Shown here: positions 21,210-32,500 of the stretch, in pieces
Position numbering within the stretch: position 1 is the stretch's first letter
Layout: each line of letters begins with the position of its first letter
From: Aegilops tauschii subsp. strangulata
Lineage: Eukaryota; Streptophyta; Magnoliopsida; Poales; Poaceae
Length of the DNA: 64,000 nt
Direction of reading: 5' to 3'
Assembly (NCBI RefSeq): GCF_002575655.3
Contig: NC_053035.3
Span: 379,913,792-379,977,791, forward strand
Made by a program: the position numbers and the translations under genes
Notes under the pieces: generated by a model
The model's database searches: none
What the model saw: only the letters and a program-made list of their open reading frames with translations
What the model was told of the DNA's origin: nothing

Positions 21210-21590
21210 CGTGGATGCGAGCAGATGACGAGGACTGGTGGCTCCTATCGCGGGAGGTGCGCACCGTCCATGCGCTCGTTCTGCTCAGGCCTCTCCAATT
21301 CTTCATGGCCGCCCGAGGGAGAGATGGCTACCGACGACGCGGGCTGGATCTGCCCATGGCTTTGGCGGCTGCGCGCTCCTCATGGCCGCCTCCTCGGGCC
21401 TCCTCGAGCCTGGTGGGGATGAGGGAACGACCCCGGGGCCCAGGGTTGCGTCGGCGACCTACAAAGAAAGGGGCGAGCGGCGGCGGCATGAGGCCCTCAG
21501 GCTTGCGGCGTGGCATGCGGCGGCTTCGATGGCTAGGCGTGCGTGTGAAGGGATAAGGAGAGAGAGAGGAGATAAAGTATAGGGCACCCG
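21210..21590. other. GC-rich, exon-like block inside the CACTA element
   Basis: GC-rich island in AT-rich surroundings with overlapping frames on both strands of up to 153 codons (21095-21556 plus). None shows a domain I recognise and no frame stands out. It could be a captured gene fragment. Confidence 0.3.
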
Positions 21591-21716
21591 GAGGGCCGCA
21601 GCCGTTGGATCTACGTGAATCCAATGGTTACAGCGCGTGATCCGTGAGAGGGTTACCCTGACCAATCAGAACACATAATGTTTTTTAGTGCAATATTTTT
21701 AGACTCGACAAAAATA

Positions 21717-21770
21717 TTTTTTTCTTTTTTCTTTCTTTCCTTTCTTTCCTTTATTTCTTTCATCTCTTCT
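21717..21770. repeat. CT-rich simple repeat
   Basis: Imperfect TTTC/CTTT repeats in a pure pyrimidine run. Confidence 0.8.
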
Positions 21771-23485
21771 GTAATAGAATAAGGCCTATGCATTGATTAA
21801 AGGATATAAATATGATTTTTTAACCAAAAATTTGCTAACATTTTTATACACTTACAATTTAAATTTGAAATATATGCACTAAACGTGTGAAAGTAGTTAA
21901 AAATCTAAAAATACTTTCCATGAAAATTGGAGTGGTACCATTTTACACCCACTTTTTGTACTTGCTTCAAAAAAATACCCATTGTTTACATTGAGAAATA
22001 GAAAAGATTTTTTTTTGTACCAAAAAATTAGAAACTCTAGTTGTCAGCATTGTTTGTAATGGCAAGACGCACCTATGTGCCCAATTTGGACACATTATCA
22101 CTATGCAATGAATATGACAGTCACTTTGGAAAGTCATGAATGTTCATAATTGACACCTCATTTTGTGAAGGATTTTTTTCTTCAGAATTATCATATTGCA
22201 AGTTTAGTATTTTTTTCCTCACAACTGGTACACATAAAAGGACTCGATGCGAAAGGATTGCATTTATTGAATTTGTATTCTTTTTCTTTCCTTTTTTCAA
22301 AGCGGGAGCTCGGAGGGGATAAGGGTGGATGTGCTATGTGAGAGATTCATCAATTATGATACATAGGTTTCGCATAATCTCGGGATCATCTGATCGTATC
22401 GTATTGTATCCCCCATAACTAGTTATGAAACTACCAACCCTTGCCTACCTATATAAGAAACTGCGTCGAGGCTCATCAAAGCAAGGACATTTTAGAGGAT
22501 ATTGGCATGTACGCTAGCTCAAAGTAGATCGATGCAACACTACTTGTAACCCACGTCAGGGACAGAGGCTACTGGCTACTGTCAGTGTCACGGGAAACGG
22601 GGTGTCCGGAGCACACTATAGTTGTGTGCCCTAGCATGCAATCGATCAAACCATAAGTTTAATTGTGATGTGGTATGACCAATGTGGATTTACTATAAGC
22701 GTGAGATTACGATCTACTAATTAATATAAAAAGCATCAAGGTTGAAGATAACTCGCTAGAACCATTTGCCTCCTTGGTCGGCTATCCCGACGGATGAATG
22801 GAGCATGCTTCTCTAACTCGCGAGAACTAGCGTCTTTTGTTTGCTATCTCGCCTGGTTCACCTCCGGACCTCCCTCCTCTCCATACCAGGGCGCACGGCC
22901 AACACTGGTAAGATCACTCTCTACTCTTTTGTGCCTCCCCATTCTTCTACGAAAATGGGTTTGTAGGATCTAGGAAATGCGCCCCCGGATCCCGTACATA
23001 TACCATTCCAAGGTGGACGATTTTAGGTTCCTTGTAAAGAAATAATATGCGGGCCGGGCCAAGATGCGGGATCTGCTAGTATATTTTTTGGGCCCATAAG
23101 CCGCATATCGGTATGATTTTTGTGGATCGGGCCAATATGTTCGCTCCGTTAGAGTTGCTCTTAGCCCGGTATGCAAGAGGTAACTTCCAGGTTGCCCCCG
23201 AGCTAAGCATAAACGTTACTTTCATGGTTACCTATATAAAGGGTTCTTCTTGCACATAAGCTCCCAACTTTCACATCTGCTATCAAATGAAACATCACAT
23301 ACAACAAAAAATATTTACATCTCATCGCGATTTTTTAAATAATTTTAGACAATTTTAGTTTGAATCCGTATGCAAAATTAATGGTGAAATTATTGATTCA
23401 ATGACATGGTCCAATGGATTTGAATTTGTGCGTTGTTTGATTTGGATGTGTTTAATTTTTAGCATTCGAGCATATTAAAATATGG
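21771..23485. other. CACTA interior, no gene recognised
   Basis: AT-rich DNA followed by mixed-composition sequence. No convincing coding frame or terminal repeat. Confidence 0.4.
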
Positions 23486-23599
23486 AGAGCGCCTATACAG
23501 CACTTGAACCGCAAGGAATGCCAACTAACGCTGACGCGGCATCGGCCAACCCAGCAAAGCGAGGTAGCTCGGTCCAACTCGCTCGCTCCATGGCTGTTT

Positions 23600-24200
23600 C
23601 GACCGGTTCACCATTGACCAGTTTATAATTTGAAAATTTGTTAGTGGGTTGAAAATAATTTATGGCTTCGGAAATACTCATGAATATGAAAAAGTTCATG
23701 ATTTTGAAAGAAATGTTCGTCAATTCTAAAAATACTTCATCAATTTGATAAAAAAATCACGAACTAAAAACAAAATCTTAATTTTGGCAAATGTTAATAA
23801 ATTTGAAAAACATTCATAAATTCTAAAAAATGTTTGCGAACATTAAAAAATTTCCAAAGTAAATAAAATCACGTATTGAAAAAAGTCCACATATTTGAAA
23901 AACTTTGCGGCTTGAAATTATTTTCACAGAAAATAAAATGTTCACAGACTCGAAAAAAAGTTTGTGAATGAAAAAAAATTGCTTCTACAAATAAGTTCAC
24001 GAATTTGAAAACGAAGTTTTCAGAATTTTTAAAAAAGCATTCATGAATTTGAAGAAGTTTGTCAATTTAAAACTTGTTTGCAAATTTAAAAGAAGGCCAC
24101 CAATTTCAAGAAAAGGTCCTCGACTTTCAAGGAAAAATTCATGAATTTGAAGATTTTTCAATGTAATTTGAAATGAATAAAAAATAAAAAAAGGAAGAAA
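23600..24200. repeat. Degenerate phrase repeat (TTCATGAATTTGAA type)
   Basis: Roughly every 20-35 bases a variant of TTCANGAATTTGAA or its TTCAC form recurs, joined by A-runs. This degenerate pattern is seen in several Triticeae repeats; I cannot name the family. Confidence 0.5.
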
Positions 24201-24532
24201 AGAAGTAATAGGCAAAAGAAACAGGAAAACCGGAAGAAAAACCAACAAAAAACTCAGCAGACAAAGAAGGAAAACTGGTTGGAATATTCCAGAAGCAAAA
24301 CCGGGCCAAAGTCACGGAATCGCAGCCCAATTTAATAATACTAGTTGGTGCCCGTGCGTTGCCACGGAATAGAAAAACTATATAAATACATTGGTCAAAT
24401 AATTGTTCTATTTCGGAGAGGTATGTCAAACATGATGGACAAATACCAATTCTTTCTCCCCTTCTTTTCTCCTGAACAGTCATCGTGACTCTCTTTTTTT
24501 TACCGTGAAATAGTAGGGGAGTCCATTTCCCG

Positions 24533-25003
24533 GTGCTTGTGCCAACAGCCCGTACCGGTACACCTTCCCCCAAAGCCGCCACCTCCCATGTTGCTGCCGC
24601 CACCTCCCATGTTGCCGCCGCCACCGCCTCGTCCCCACTCCGACGTCGCCGCGAGCAGGAAGCCGCCTCCACGTCCCCGACCAGCTCCTCTGACACCGCC
24701 CGCTCTCCTCACGCATGCACGCTCATCGGACGCCACCAGGTCCAGGGGAGGCGCGTGTCTCATCGCCGACCAACTTCTTCGTTGACGCCCGCAAGTTGTT
24801 CGACAGTATGCCTGAAGGTACAAAATGGACTCCGTCGACGAGCTATTTTCCACAATTTTCAGTGCGACTCCGACGATTCCTTATCCGATGATGAGGAGAT
24901 GTTGGCTGCCGTGTTGGTCCATAACCACGTTCTGGCGTTGAATATAACTTGCAATCAGACAAAATCACCGTCCATTTGGGTCGGCAGTTTGGAGTTGCTC
25001 TAA
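24533..25003 (+). pseudogene. GC-rich ORF fragment, possibly transposase-derived
   Basis: A frame of 156 codons. The first two thirds are Ala/Ser/Arg-rich low complexity. The end carries DSDDSLSDDEEMLAAVLVHNH, an acidic stretch plus hydrophobic helix of the sort found near the start of plant Harbinger-type transposases. No catalytic domain follows and I see no splice signals extending it. It could be an exon remnant or chance. Confidence 0.25.
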
Positions 25004-26300
25004 GCATCGTCGCAAATATAACAAACAATCTAAAAGTTGTGGCTTAGAAAAAGTAGAATCGAATGACAAAACGTCATACTTTATATGTATTAAGTAGATC
25101 AAATAAAAACTCTCTTCGTAGCTTCTTTTGTTTACCACAAACGATGCCATTCATGCAGCTGAACGAATTCATCTTCATCAAAGTGAGTTTTCTGTTTCGC
25201 CAATTATTTGTTTCATGCCTCGCATCAATCTTTCCTGCCAAGTAGTTAGGGAGAGTATAATGCATTCATGGAACTACTGCATATTATAAACTTGGTTGTA
25301 CAAGCTATAAATGGAATGCATCTATCCATTGTAAACTCTTTTACTTAGATGAATTGTCCAACAGAAAATAAGAACAAAAAAACTGCAGGTACCTTTAATT
25401 ACTCCGTGGTGGAGGGGGGCAATGAGGCCTTTGACTTCATTTTGGTGTGGCAATATACACGAAGACATAAAAAATGGAGCGTACTACTTGGAGAAAAAGG
25501 CATATGTATCAAAACCATGTAGTATGCGCATACTTATGGCCAGAAAAGATTTAGATTAAGTTATTTGTGTACCAAAACCAATCTGCATGACCGTTAGGCA
25601 AATCTGCAAAGACCAAGGTACGATACTCGCCAAGATGCAGATAGCCAGAATCCATCATGGTCCTTCCATATAGAAATAACCAAAATTATTTTCCATGCTT
25701 CTTCCCTTGCCCTGCTAATTCCCTCTTTGCAGGGCACTACGTAATCTGAATTTGGACGTATATACAACCATCTTTGATATGAATAAACAAAGCAAAATTA
25801 AAGCAAACTTCAAAAGAAAATCATACATACCATGGAATGAGAGGACGAGGGTTGAGCTAGACATGTCGATTGTATTATGCATTGCTAGTTCCATCAATAC
25901 AGATAGGATTTCCTGTCATTTAATCTCATGATAGGTAAATACTTTGGAAGTAATGTAATCTGGCAGGTAAGTAAGTATTACCTGGATCCCAAAACATATG
26001 ACACATCACTGGTACCTACAAATATGATGCAGGTCTCAATATCCATTGCGCAAGTAAAAATATGATGCAGGTATCAAATCAAGCTGTCTTCATTAAAAAA
26101 TTCAAGCTGCACCATTCCACATGTACCGTCGGTCTCTGCCACCACTTTGGCAAAAACATCAGACGCAGGCTTGATCGCTTGCACAATCTAGTTAAAGCAA
26201 TTGCCTACAAAAGTACAGCACGCTAGCTTCAGATGGCATGCAAACACACATCAGGGTACTCAGTCCACATCACTGCAGATTAACCAATAAGAGGGAAGTT
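25004..26300. other. CACTA interior, no gene recognised
   Basis: AT-rich with short chance frames only. A phrase around TATGATGCAGGT recurs at about 26021 and 26063. Confidence 0.4.
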
Positions 26301-26319
26301 CAGATCGAACAGAACATCC

Positions 26320-27060
26320 TCACTCCATCAGCTGGACGCACCTATCGTCCTGGTGAAGATGGGTGATGAACCGGGAGCACACACTACATGAATCAGAACT
26401 GCACATACATAACAGAAAGCGACAGTTTTTGTAGGAAAAAGAACCGCCGGCTAGCATCACACAGAGACAAAGGGAGGTGGAGCAGCGTCTGGCTTCCGAG
26501 AAGGGGACCAAGAAGAAAGCCAGTAGCAGCGGCGCGCCGGCCGGGGACTGGGGCACACAGCCGACAGGAGCAGCCGAGCAGTAGTCGTCGAACTCGGCGT
26601 CTGAGTCGTCGTCGGTCCATATTAGCGGCGGCGGCGGCGAGCATGTGGTACAGGGCGGTGTAGTAGGCGGTGTACAGGCGAGGCTCGACGGCGATTGGGA
26701 CCAGGGAAGCACGACGGCGAAGGAGACGAGCGTCCGACAACAACGAGAAGGGCAGGTCATCGTGTACACGGAGATCGGGTGGCGGAGCGGCGTCATCCAC
26801 GAACAAGACGACGAGCACCGTGACTTCCAGCCGGACGAGGAGGGGTAGGGAGCGGCCGCAAAAGGCATTGATTGGCCATGCGTGGTACATGGCGGCGGAT
26901 CGAGAGCTGTGGGACGGAGATGTGGTGCGTGGCCGCGTGGGACGTGGGTTCGTGGGCGGCAGGCTGTTTCCTCGATTTATTTTCCCTGCTAAATCGGTGG
27001 GAGGTTTGCACGTACGAGGGGGAGGGGGAAGATTTTTTTTACTTCGTGCGGTCGAGGTGT
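26320..27060 (-). other. GC-rich block with minus-strand frames, unidentified
   Basis: Two overlapping minus-strand frames (26320-26868 and 26393-26890) compete across a GC-rich block and neither shows a domain. The composition resembles a 5' exon with leader, so a captured gene fragment is possible, but nothing separates it from chance frames in GC-rich DNA. Confidence 0.2.
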
Positions 27061-27752
27061 GGGATTGAGCGGTCGGGAAAGAGAAGGTCGAACCATCACG
27101 ACGTTCGATACTCCTTTAATACTAGAGATATGAGACCACCGATATCTTTCTAATGGGCCATGGCGTTGCTAAAAAAACCTAATGGTCCTTTCCCGAGCCG
27201 TTCCTTCTTTAATAAGAATATTATTATTAGAATTAAGCACAATAGCGGGTGTAGCATTTTGTTTATCACTTGTTTCCCGAGGCACGAGGTATCAGGTTCG
27301 ATTCTTGTACCCAGAATTTCTTTTTTCGTTACAGTAGAAGAACCTCCCACTGCCTTTTTTTTTGTATTAACTCATGTGCAACAGATTACAGTATTTTGTT
27401 CACGCGTATCAAATATCCCCCATTGTTGGTCATTTTATTTTGTTCACGCATGTCAAAAGGTCCTGCGTTCTGTTGGGCTATTTAGCCGGTGTGACTTGCT
27501 TACAAGCTACATGTTCTCAATTTTTTTATAGCAAGATTATTACGGACATATAATATACTTCTACATCAGATGTATTGAAGTTTTATAGGAAGAATATGTA
27601 TATATAATATGCTCCCATGCTAATATTTATAATTTTAAGATTTTTTTGAAATTATTCACTATTTTCAATAGATTAAATGAATGAATTTATGCGTATATAT
27701 TGGAAGTAATTCCAATTTGAGTCATATATGAATCTCAATTAAGATTCAAGTA

Positions 27753-27968
27753 GCGAACCAACCTGTGGTTGAATGGTTAGGAGGACAGTGTTATCCATTG
27801 CCCAGCAGGGTTCAAATCCTGGTGCTCGTATTATTTCTGAATTTATTTCAGTATTTCCGATGATGCACGTTCAGTGGGAGGAGACGTTCTCCTCGAATAC
27901 GAGGTGCCAGTGGTGAGTGTATGCGCATATATATGAGCGCCTGCGTCTGTACTCTGTTCTTAAAAATA
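27753..27968 (+). mobile_element. Au-type SINE
   Basis: 216-bp tRNA-derived SINE with pol III A box (TGGTTGAATGG, 27766-27776) and B box (GGTTCAAATCC, 27809-27819), a central CAGTGGGAGGAGACGTTC block and the 3' phrase GAGCGCCTGCGTCTGTACT. The 12-bp target duplication AAGATTCAAGTA is exact at 27741-27752 and 27969-27980, so both ends are firm. It is an insertion into the CACTA interior. Confidence 0.9.
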
Positions 27969-28147
27969 AAGATTCAAGTAATACAGAAAAAAATGTTCAA
28001 CACCTATGTACAACCTTGTGTCATGCACAAAGAATGTTGAGAAAATTAATTGAATGAAAATTTGAACCTATGTTTGTAAGCATTGTGGGATGTTCCTTTA
28101 TTAAAATATAGTTTACACTGTTTGTTTTTATCTAAATCTATATCGCT

Positions 28148-28380
28148 TGTAACACTGTGGCAACACAGGATTATGTGTTACTGTGCCAATAGTTTGTAAC
28201 ACACCTGGAGCGATACAAACTTATATGTTACTATGGTAATGTACCGGTAACACATTTTCAAACCTCATCAACTGTGTGTTACTGTCCGCGCTGCAAGACA
28301 CAAGATCTGTTACTGCAATTTTGCTCTGTAACACATTTTTCTACATGTTACATGATTGTGTTACCTAATCTTTGTTTTGT
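28148..28380. repeat. CACTA right sub-terminal repeats
   Basis: About ten copies of GTAACAC/GTGTTAC, the same motif as the left end, mostly in mirrored order. Confidence 0.75.
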
Positions 28381-28387
28381 TGTAGTG
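28358..28387 (-). repeat. CACTA right terminal inverted repeat
   Basis: Reverse complement starts CACTACAACAAAACAAAG; the first ten bases are identical to the left end. Confidence 0.9.
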
Positions 28388-28390
28388 CCT

Positions 28391-29415
28391 CCGGGAGGGG
28401 GAAATCATCGCCATCGTCATCACCAACGATCCTCTCATCGGGAGGGGGTCGATCTCCATCAACATCTTCACTAGCACCATCTCCTCTCAAAACCCTAGTT
28501 CATCTCTTGTATCCAATCTTGTATCAAAACCACAAATTGGTACCTGTGGGTTGCTAGTAGTGTTGATTACTCCTTGTAGTTGATGCTAGTTGGTTTATTT
28601 GGTGGAAGATCATATGTTCAGATCCTTAATGCATATTAATACTCCTCTAATCATGAACATGAATATGCTTTGTGAGTAGTTACGTTTGTTCCTGAGGACA
28701 TGGGTGAAGTCTTGCTATTAGTAGTCATGTGAATTTGGTATCCGTTCGATATTTTGGTGAGATGTATGTTGTCTCTCCTCTAGTGGTGTTATGTGAACGT
28801 CGACTACATGACACTTCACCATTATTTGGGCCTAGAGGAAGGCATTGGGAAGTAATAAGTAGATGATGGGTTGCTAGAGTGACAGAAGCTTAAACCCTAG
28901 TTTATGCGTTGCTTCGTAAGGGGCTGATTTGGATCCACTAGTTTAATGATATGGTTAGGTTTACCTTAATACTTCTTTTGTAGTTGCGGATGCTTGCAAT
29001 AGGGGTTAATCATAAGTGTGATGCTTGTCCAAGAAAGGGCAGTACCCAAGCACCGGTCCACCCGCATATCAAATTATCAAAGTAACAAACGCGAATCATA
29101 TGAACGTGATGAAACTAGCTTGACGCGATAATTCCCATGTGTCCTCGGGAGCGCTTTTCTCATTATAAGAATTTGTCCAGGCTTGTCCTTTGCTACAAAA
29201 AGGATTGGGCCACCTTGCTGCACTTTATTTACTTTCATTGCTTGTTACCCGTTGCAAATTATCTTATCACAAAACTATCTATCACCTACAATTTCAGCGC
29301 TTGCAGAGAAAACCTTACTGAATACCGCTTGTCATTTCCTTCTGCTCCTCGTTGGGTTCGACACTCTTACTTATCGAAAGGACTACGATAGATCCCCTAT
29401 ACTTGTGGGTCATCA
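28391..29415 (+). mobile_element. Athila LTR1, 3' piece
   Basis: Resumes where the CACTA element ends and matches LTR2 up to 37667 (about 13 differences in 670 bases). The last 380 bases have no partner in the window. Ends GGTCATCA. Confidence 0.87.
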
Positions 29416-29426
29416 AGACCCTTTTC

Positions 29427-29443
29427 TGGCGTCGTTGCAGGGG
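29427..29443 (+). other. Athila primer binding site
   Basis: TGGCGTCGTTGCAGGGG, the Asp-tRNA-like PBS of Athila elements with two base changes from the common TGGCGCCGTTGCCGGGG. It lies 11 bases after the LTR end, the usual Athila spacing. Confidence 0.8.
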
Positions 29444-29521
29444 AGTGAAGCGCCTTTGGTGAGTGGAACTTGGTAAGGAAACATTTATATTGTGTGCTGA
29501 AATTTTCTGTCACTTGTTACT

Positions 29522-32500
29522 ATGGAAACTAATCCTTTGAGGGGCTTGTTCGGGGCATCTTCGCCCCGACCAGTAGAGCAAAGAATTTCTCCTCAACCTT
29601 CTGGACCTATTTAAAATGTTCACTTTGAGATTCCTTCGGGTATGATAGAGAAACTGCTAGCTAATCCCTTTGCAGGAGATGGAACATTGCATCCCGATTT
29701 ACACCTTATCTTTGTGGATGAAGTTTGTGGATTATTTAAGCTTGCAAGTATTCCCGATAATGTTGTTAAGAGGAAGGTCTTCCCTTTATCTTTGAAGGGA
29801 GACGCATTGACATGGTATAGGCTATGTGATGATACGGGATCTTGGAACTATAAACGATTGAAATTGGAATTTCACCAGAAGTTCTATCCTATGCATCTTG
29901 TTCATCGTGATCGTAATTACATATATAATTTCTGGCCTCGCGAAGGAGAAAGCATCGCCCAAGCTTGGGGGAGGCTTAAGTCAATGTTATATTCATGCCC
30001 CAATCATGAGCTCTCAAGGGAAATGGTTATTCAAAATTTTTATGCTCGGCTTTCTGACAACAATCGCACCATGCTCGATACTTCCTGCGCTGGTTCTTAT
30101 ATGCTGAATACTACTGAATTCAAGTGGGATTTATTGGAAAGAATTAAACACAACTCTGAAGATTGGGGTTCCGACGATGGTAAGGAGTCAGGTATGACAT
30201 CTAAGTTTGATTGTGTTAAATCTTTTATGGATACCGATGCTTTTCGTGGATTTAGCACTAAATATGGACTTGACTCTGAGATAGTAGCTTCTTTTTGTGA
30301 ATCTTTTGCTGCCCACGTTGATCTCCCTAAGGAGAAGTGGTTTAAATATAATCCCCCCACTGAAGTGAAAGTAGTTGCACCTATTACAGTTGAAGAAAAG
30401 ACTATTACCTATAACGATCCTATTGTTCCTACTACTTATGTTGAGAAACCACCTTTTCCTGTTAGGATAAAGGATCATGCTAGAACTTCAACTGTGGTTC
30501 GTAAGAGTAATACTAGAACATATACACCTCCTGAGCAAATTAAAGTTGAACCTAGTATTGCTATGGTTAAAGATCTCTTGGATGATAATATAGATGGGCA
30601 TGTTATTTACTTCTGTGGTGAAACGGCTAATATTGCTAAACCCGATGCTAAGATACATAGACCTGTTGTAGGCATGCTTGTTATTTCTGTTAAAATTGGA
30701 GATCATTGTTATCATGGCTTATGTGATATGGGTGCTAGTGCCAGTGCAATACCTCATGACTTATATAAATAAATTATGCATGATATTACACCTGCTGAGT
30801 TAGAAGATATTGATGTTACTATTAAACTTGCCAATAGAGATACGATTTCACCGGTTGGGATTGTTAGAGATGTTGAAGTCTTGTGTGGGAAAGTTAAATA
30901 CCCTGCTGATTTTCTTGTTCTTGGTTCCCCACAAGATAGCTTTTGTCCCATTATATTTGGTAGACCCTTCTTGAATACTATTAATGCTAGGATTGATTGT
31001 GAAAAAGATATTGTCACTGTTGGCTTGGGGGATATGGAACATGAGTTTAATTTTGCTAAATTTCGTAGACAACCCCGTGATAAAGATTTCCCTAGTAAGG
31101 ATGAAATTATTGGTCTTGCTTCTATTGTCGTACCTCCTACTGATCCGTTAGAACAATATTTGCTAGACCATGAAAATGATATTTTTATGAATGAAAGAAG
31201 GGAAATAGATGAAGTATTCCTTAAACAGGGTCCTATTCTGAAACACAACCTACCTGTTGAAATCTTAGGGGATCCCCCTCCACCCAAGGGTGATCCCGTG
31301 TTTGAGCTCAAACCCTTACCTGATAATCTTAAATATGCTTATCTTGATGAAAAGAAGATATATCCTGTTATTATTAGTGCTAACCTTTCAGAGCAGGAAG
31401 AGGAAAGATTATTGAAAACTCTGAAGAAGCACCGTGCTGCTATTGGATATACTCTGGATGATCTTAAGGGCATTAGTCCCACTCTATGCCAACACAAAAT
31501 TAAATTGGAGAAAGATGCCAAACCAGTTAGAGATCATCAACGACGATTAAATCCTAAGATGAAAAAAGTGGTAAGAAAGGAGATACTAAAGCTCCTTGAG
31601 GCAGGTATAATTCATCCCGTTGCTGATAGTGAATGGGTAAGCCCCGCCATTGCGTTCCTAAGAAGGGAGGTATTACTGTTGTTCCTAATGATAAAGATGA
31701 ATTGATTCTGCAAAGAATTATTACAGGTTATAGGATGGTAATTGATTTCCGTAATTAAATAAAGCTACTAAGAAAGATCATTACCCTTTACCTTTTATTG
31801 ATCAAATGATAGAAAGACTATCCAAACATACACATTTCTGCTTTCTAGATGGTTATTCTGGTTTCTCTCAAATACCTGTGTCAGCGGAAGATCAATCCAA
31901 AACTACTTTTACTTGCCCTTTCGGTACCTTTGCTTATAGACGCATGCCTTTTGGTTTATGTAATGCACCTGCTACCTTTCAAAGTGCATGATGGCTATAT
32001 TCTCTGACTTTTGTGAAAAGATTTGTGAGGTATTCATGGATGATTTCTCCGTTTATGGATCCTCTTTTGATGATTGCTTGAGCAACCTTGATCGAGTTTT
32101 GCAGAGATGTGAAGACACTTGCCTTGTCTTGAATTGGGAAAAGTGCCACTTTATGGTTAATGAAGGCATTGTCTTGGGGCATAAAATTTCTGAAAGAGGT
32201 ATTGAAGTTGATAAAGCTAAAGTTGACGCTATTGAAAAGATGCCATGTCCCAAGGACATTAAAGGTATAAGAAGTTTCCTTGGTCATGCCGGCTTTTATA
32301 GGAGGTTCATTAAGGACTTTTCTAAAATCTCTAGGCCTCTGACTAATTTATTGCAAAAAGATATTCCTTTTGTCTTTGATGATGATTGTGTAGAAGCATT
32401 CGAAATACTTAAGAAAGCTTTGATCACTGCACCTATTGTTCAACCACCTGATTGAATTTTACCCTTTGAAATTATGTGTGATGCTAGTCATTATGCTGTA

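Larger units (their letters stand above)
24330..27130. mobile_element. Possible Helitron-like segment nested in the CACTA element
   Basis: The left edge has AATACTAG followed by GGTGCCCGTGCGTTGC, a phrase often found near one end of grass Helitrons. The right edge has TCGAAC...GTTCGA (about 27089-27109), a 6-bp-stem hairpin followed 10 bases later by TTTAATACTAG, i.e. a CTRR-like end. The expected 5' TC and the T after CTAG are not seen, so the call is weak. Confidence 0.3.
18352..28387. mobile_element. 10,036-bp CACTA transposon without recognisable transposase
   Basis: Starts CACTACAACA and ends TGTTGTAGTG, flanked by CCT on both sides (18349-18351 and 28388-28390). The empty site is visible in the Athila LTR2 (CTTCCCTCCGGGAGG near 37005-37020), which proves the boundaries. 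Sub-terminal repeats rich in GTAACAC/GTGTTAC lie at both ends. No frame resembles a CACTA transposase or TnpA-type protein, so it is non-autonomous. It carries an Au SINE and a possible Helitron-like segment. Confidence 0.9.

Noticed and set aside
21095..21582. Host gene in the GC-rich block at 21.1-21.6 kb
   Set aside because: Overlapping frames on both strands with low-complexity Arg/Ala/Pro content; no support beyond GC-driven openness.
26320..26890. Host gene on the minus strand in the GC-rich block of the CACTA element
   Set aside because: Two overlapping frames compete, neither has a domain, and no splice structure could be built.
27283..27315. B-box-like GGTTCGATTC with tRNA-like flanks
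   Set aside because: No A box at a suitable distance and no folding into a tRNA seen; probably chance or a degraded fragment.
27764..27836. Candidate tRNA gene
   Set aside because: The tRNA-like boxes belong to the SINE, which has a further 130 bases and its own target duplication; no cloverleaf is complete.
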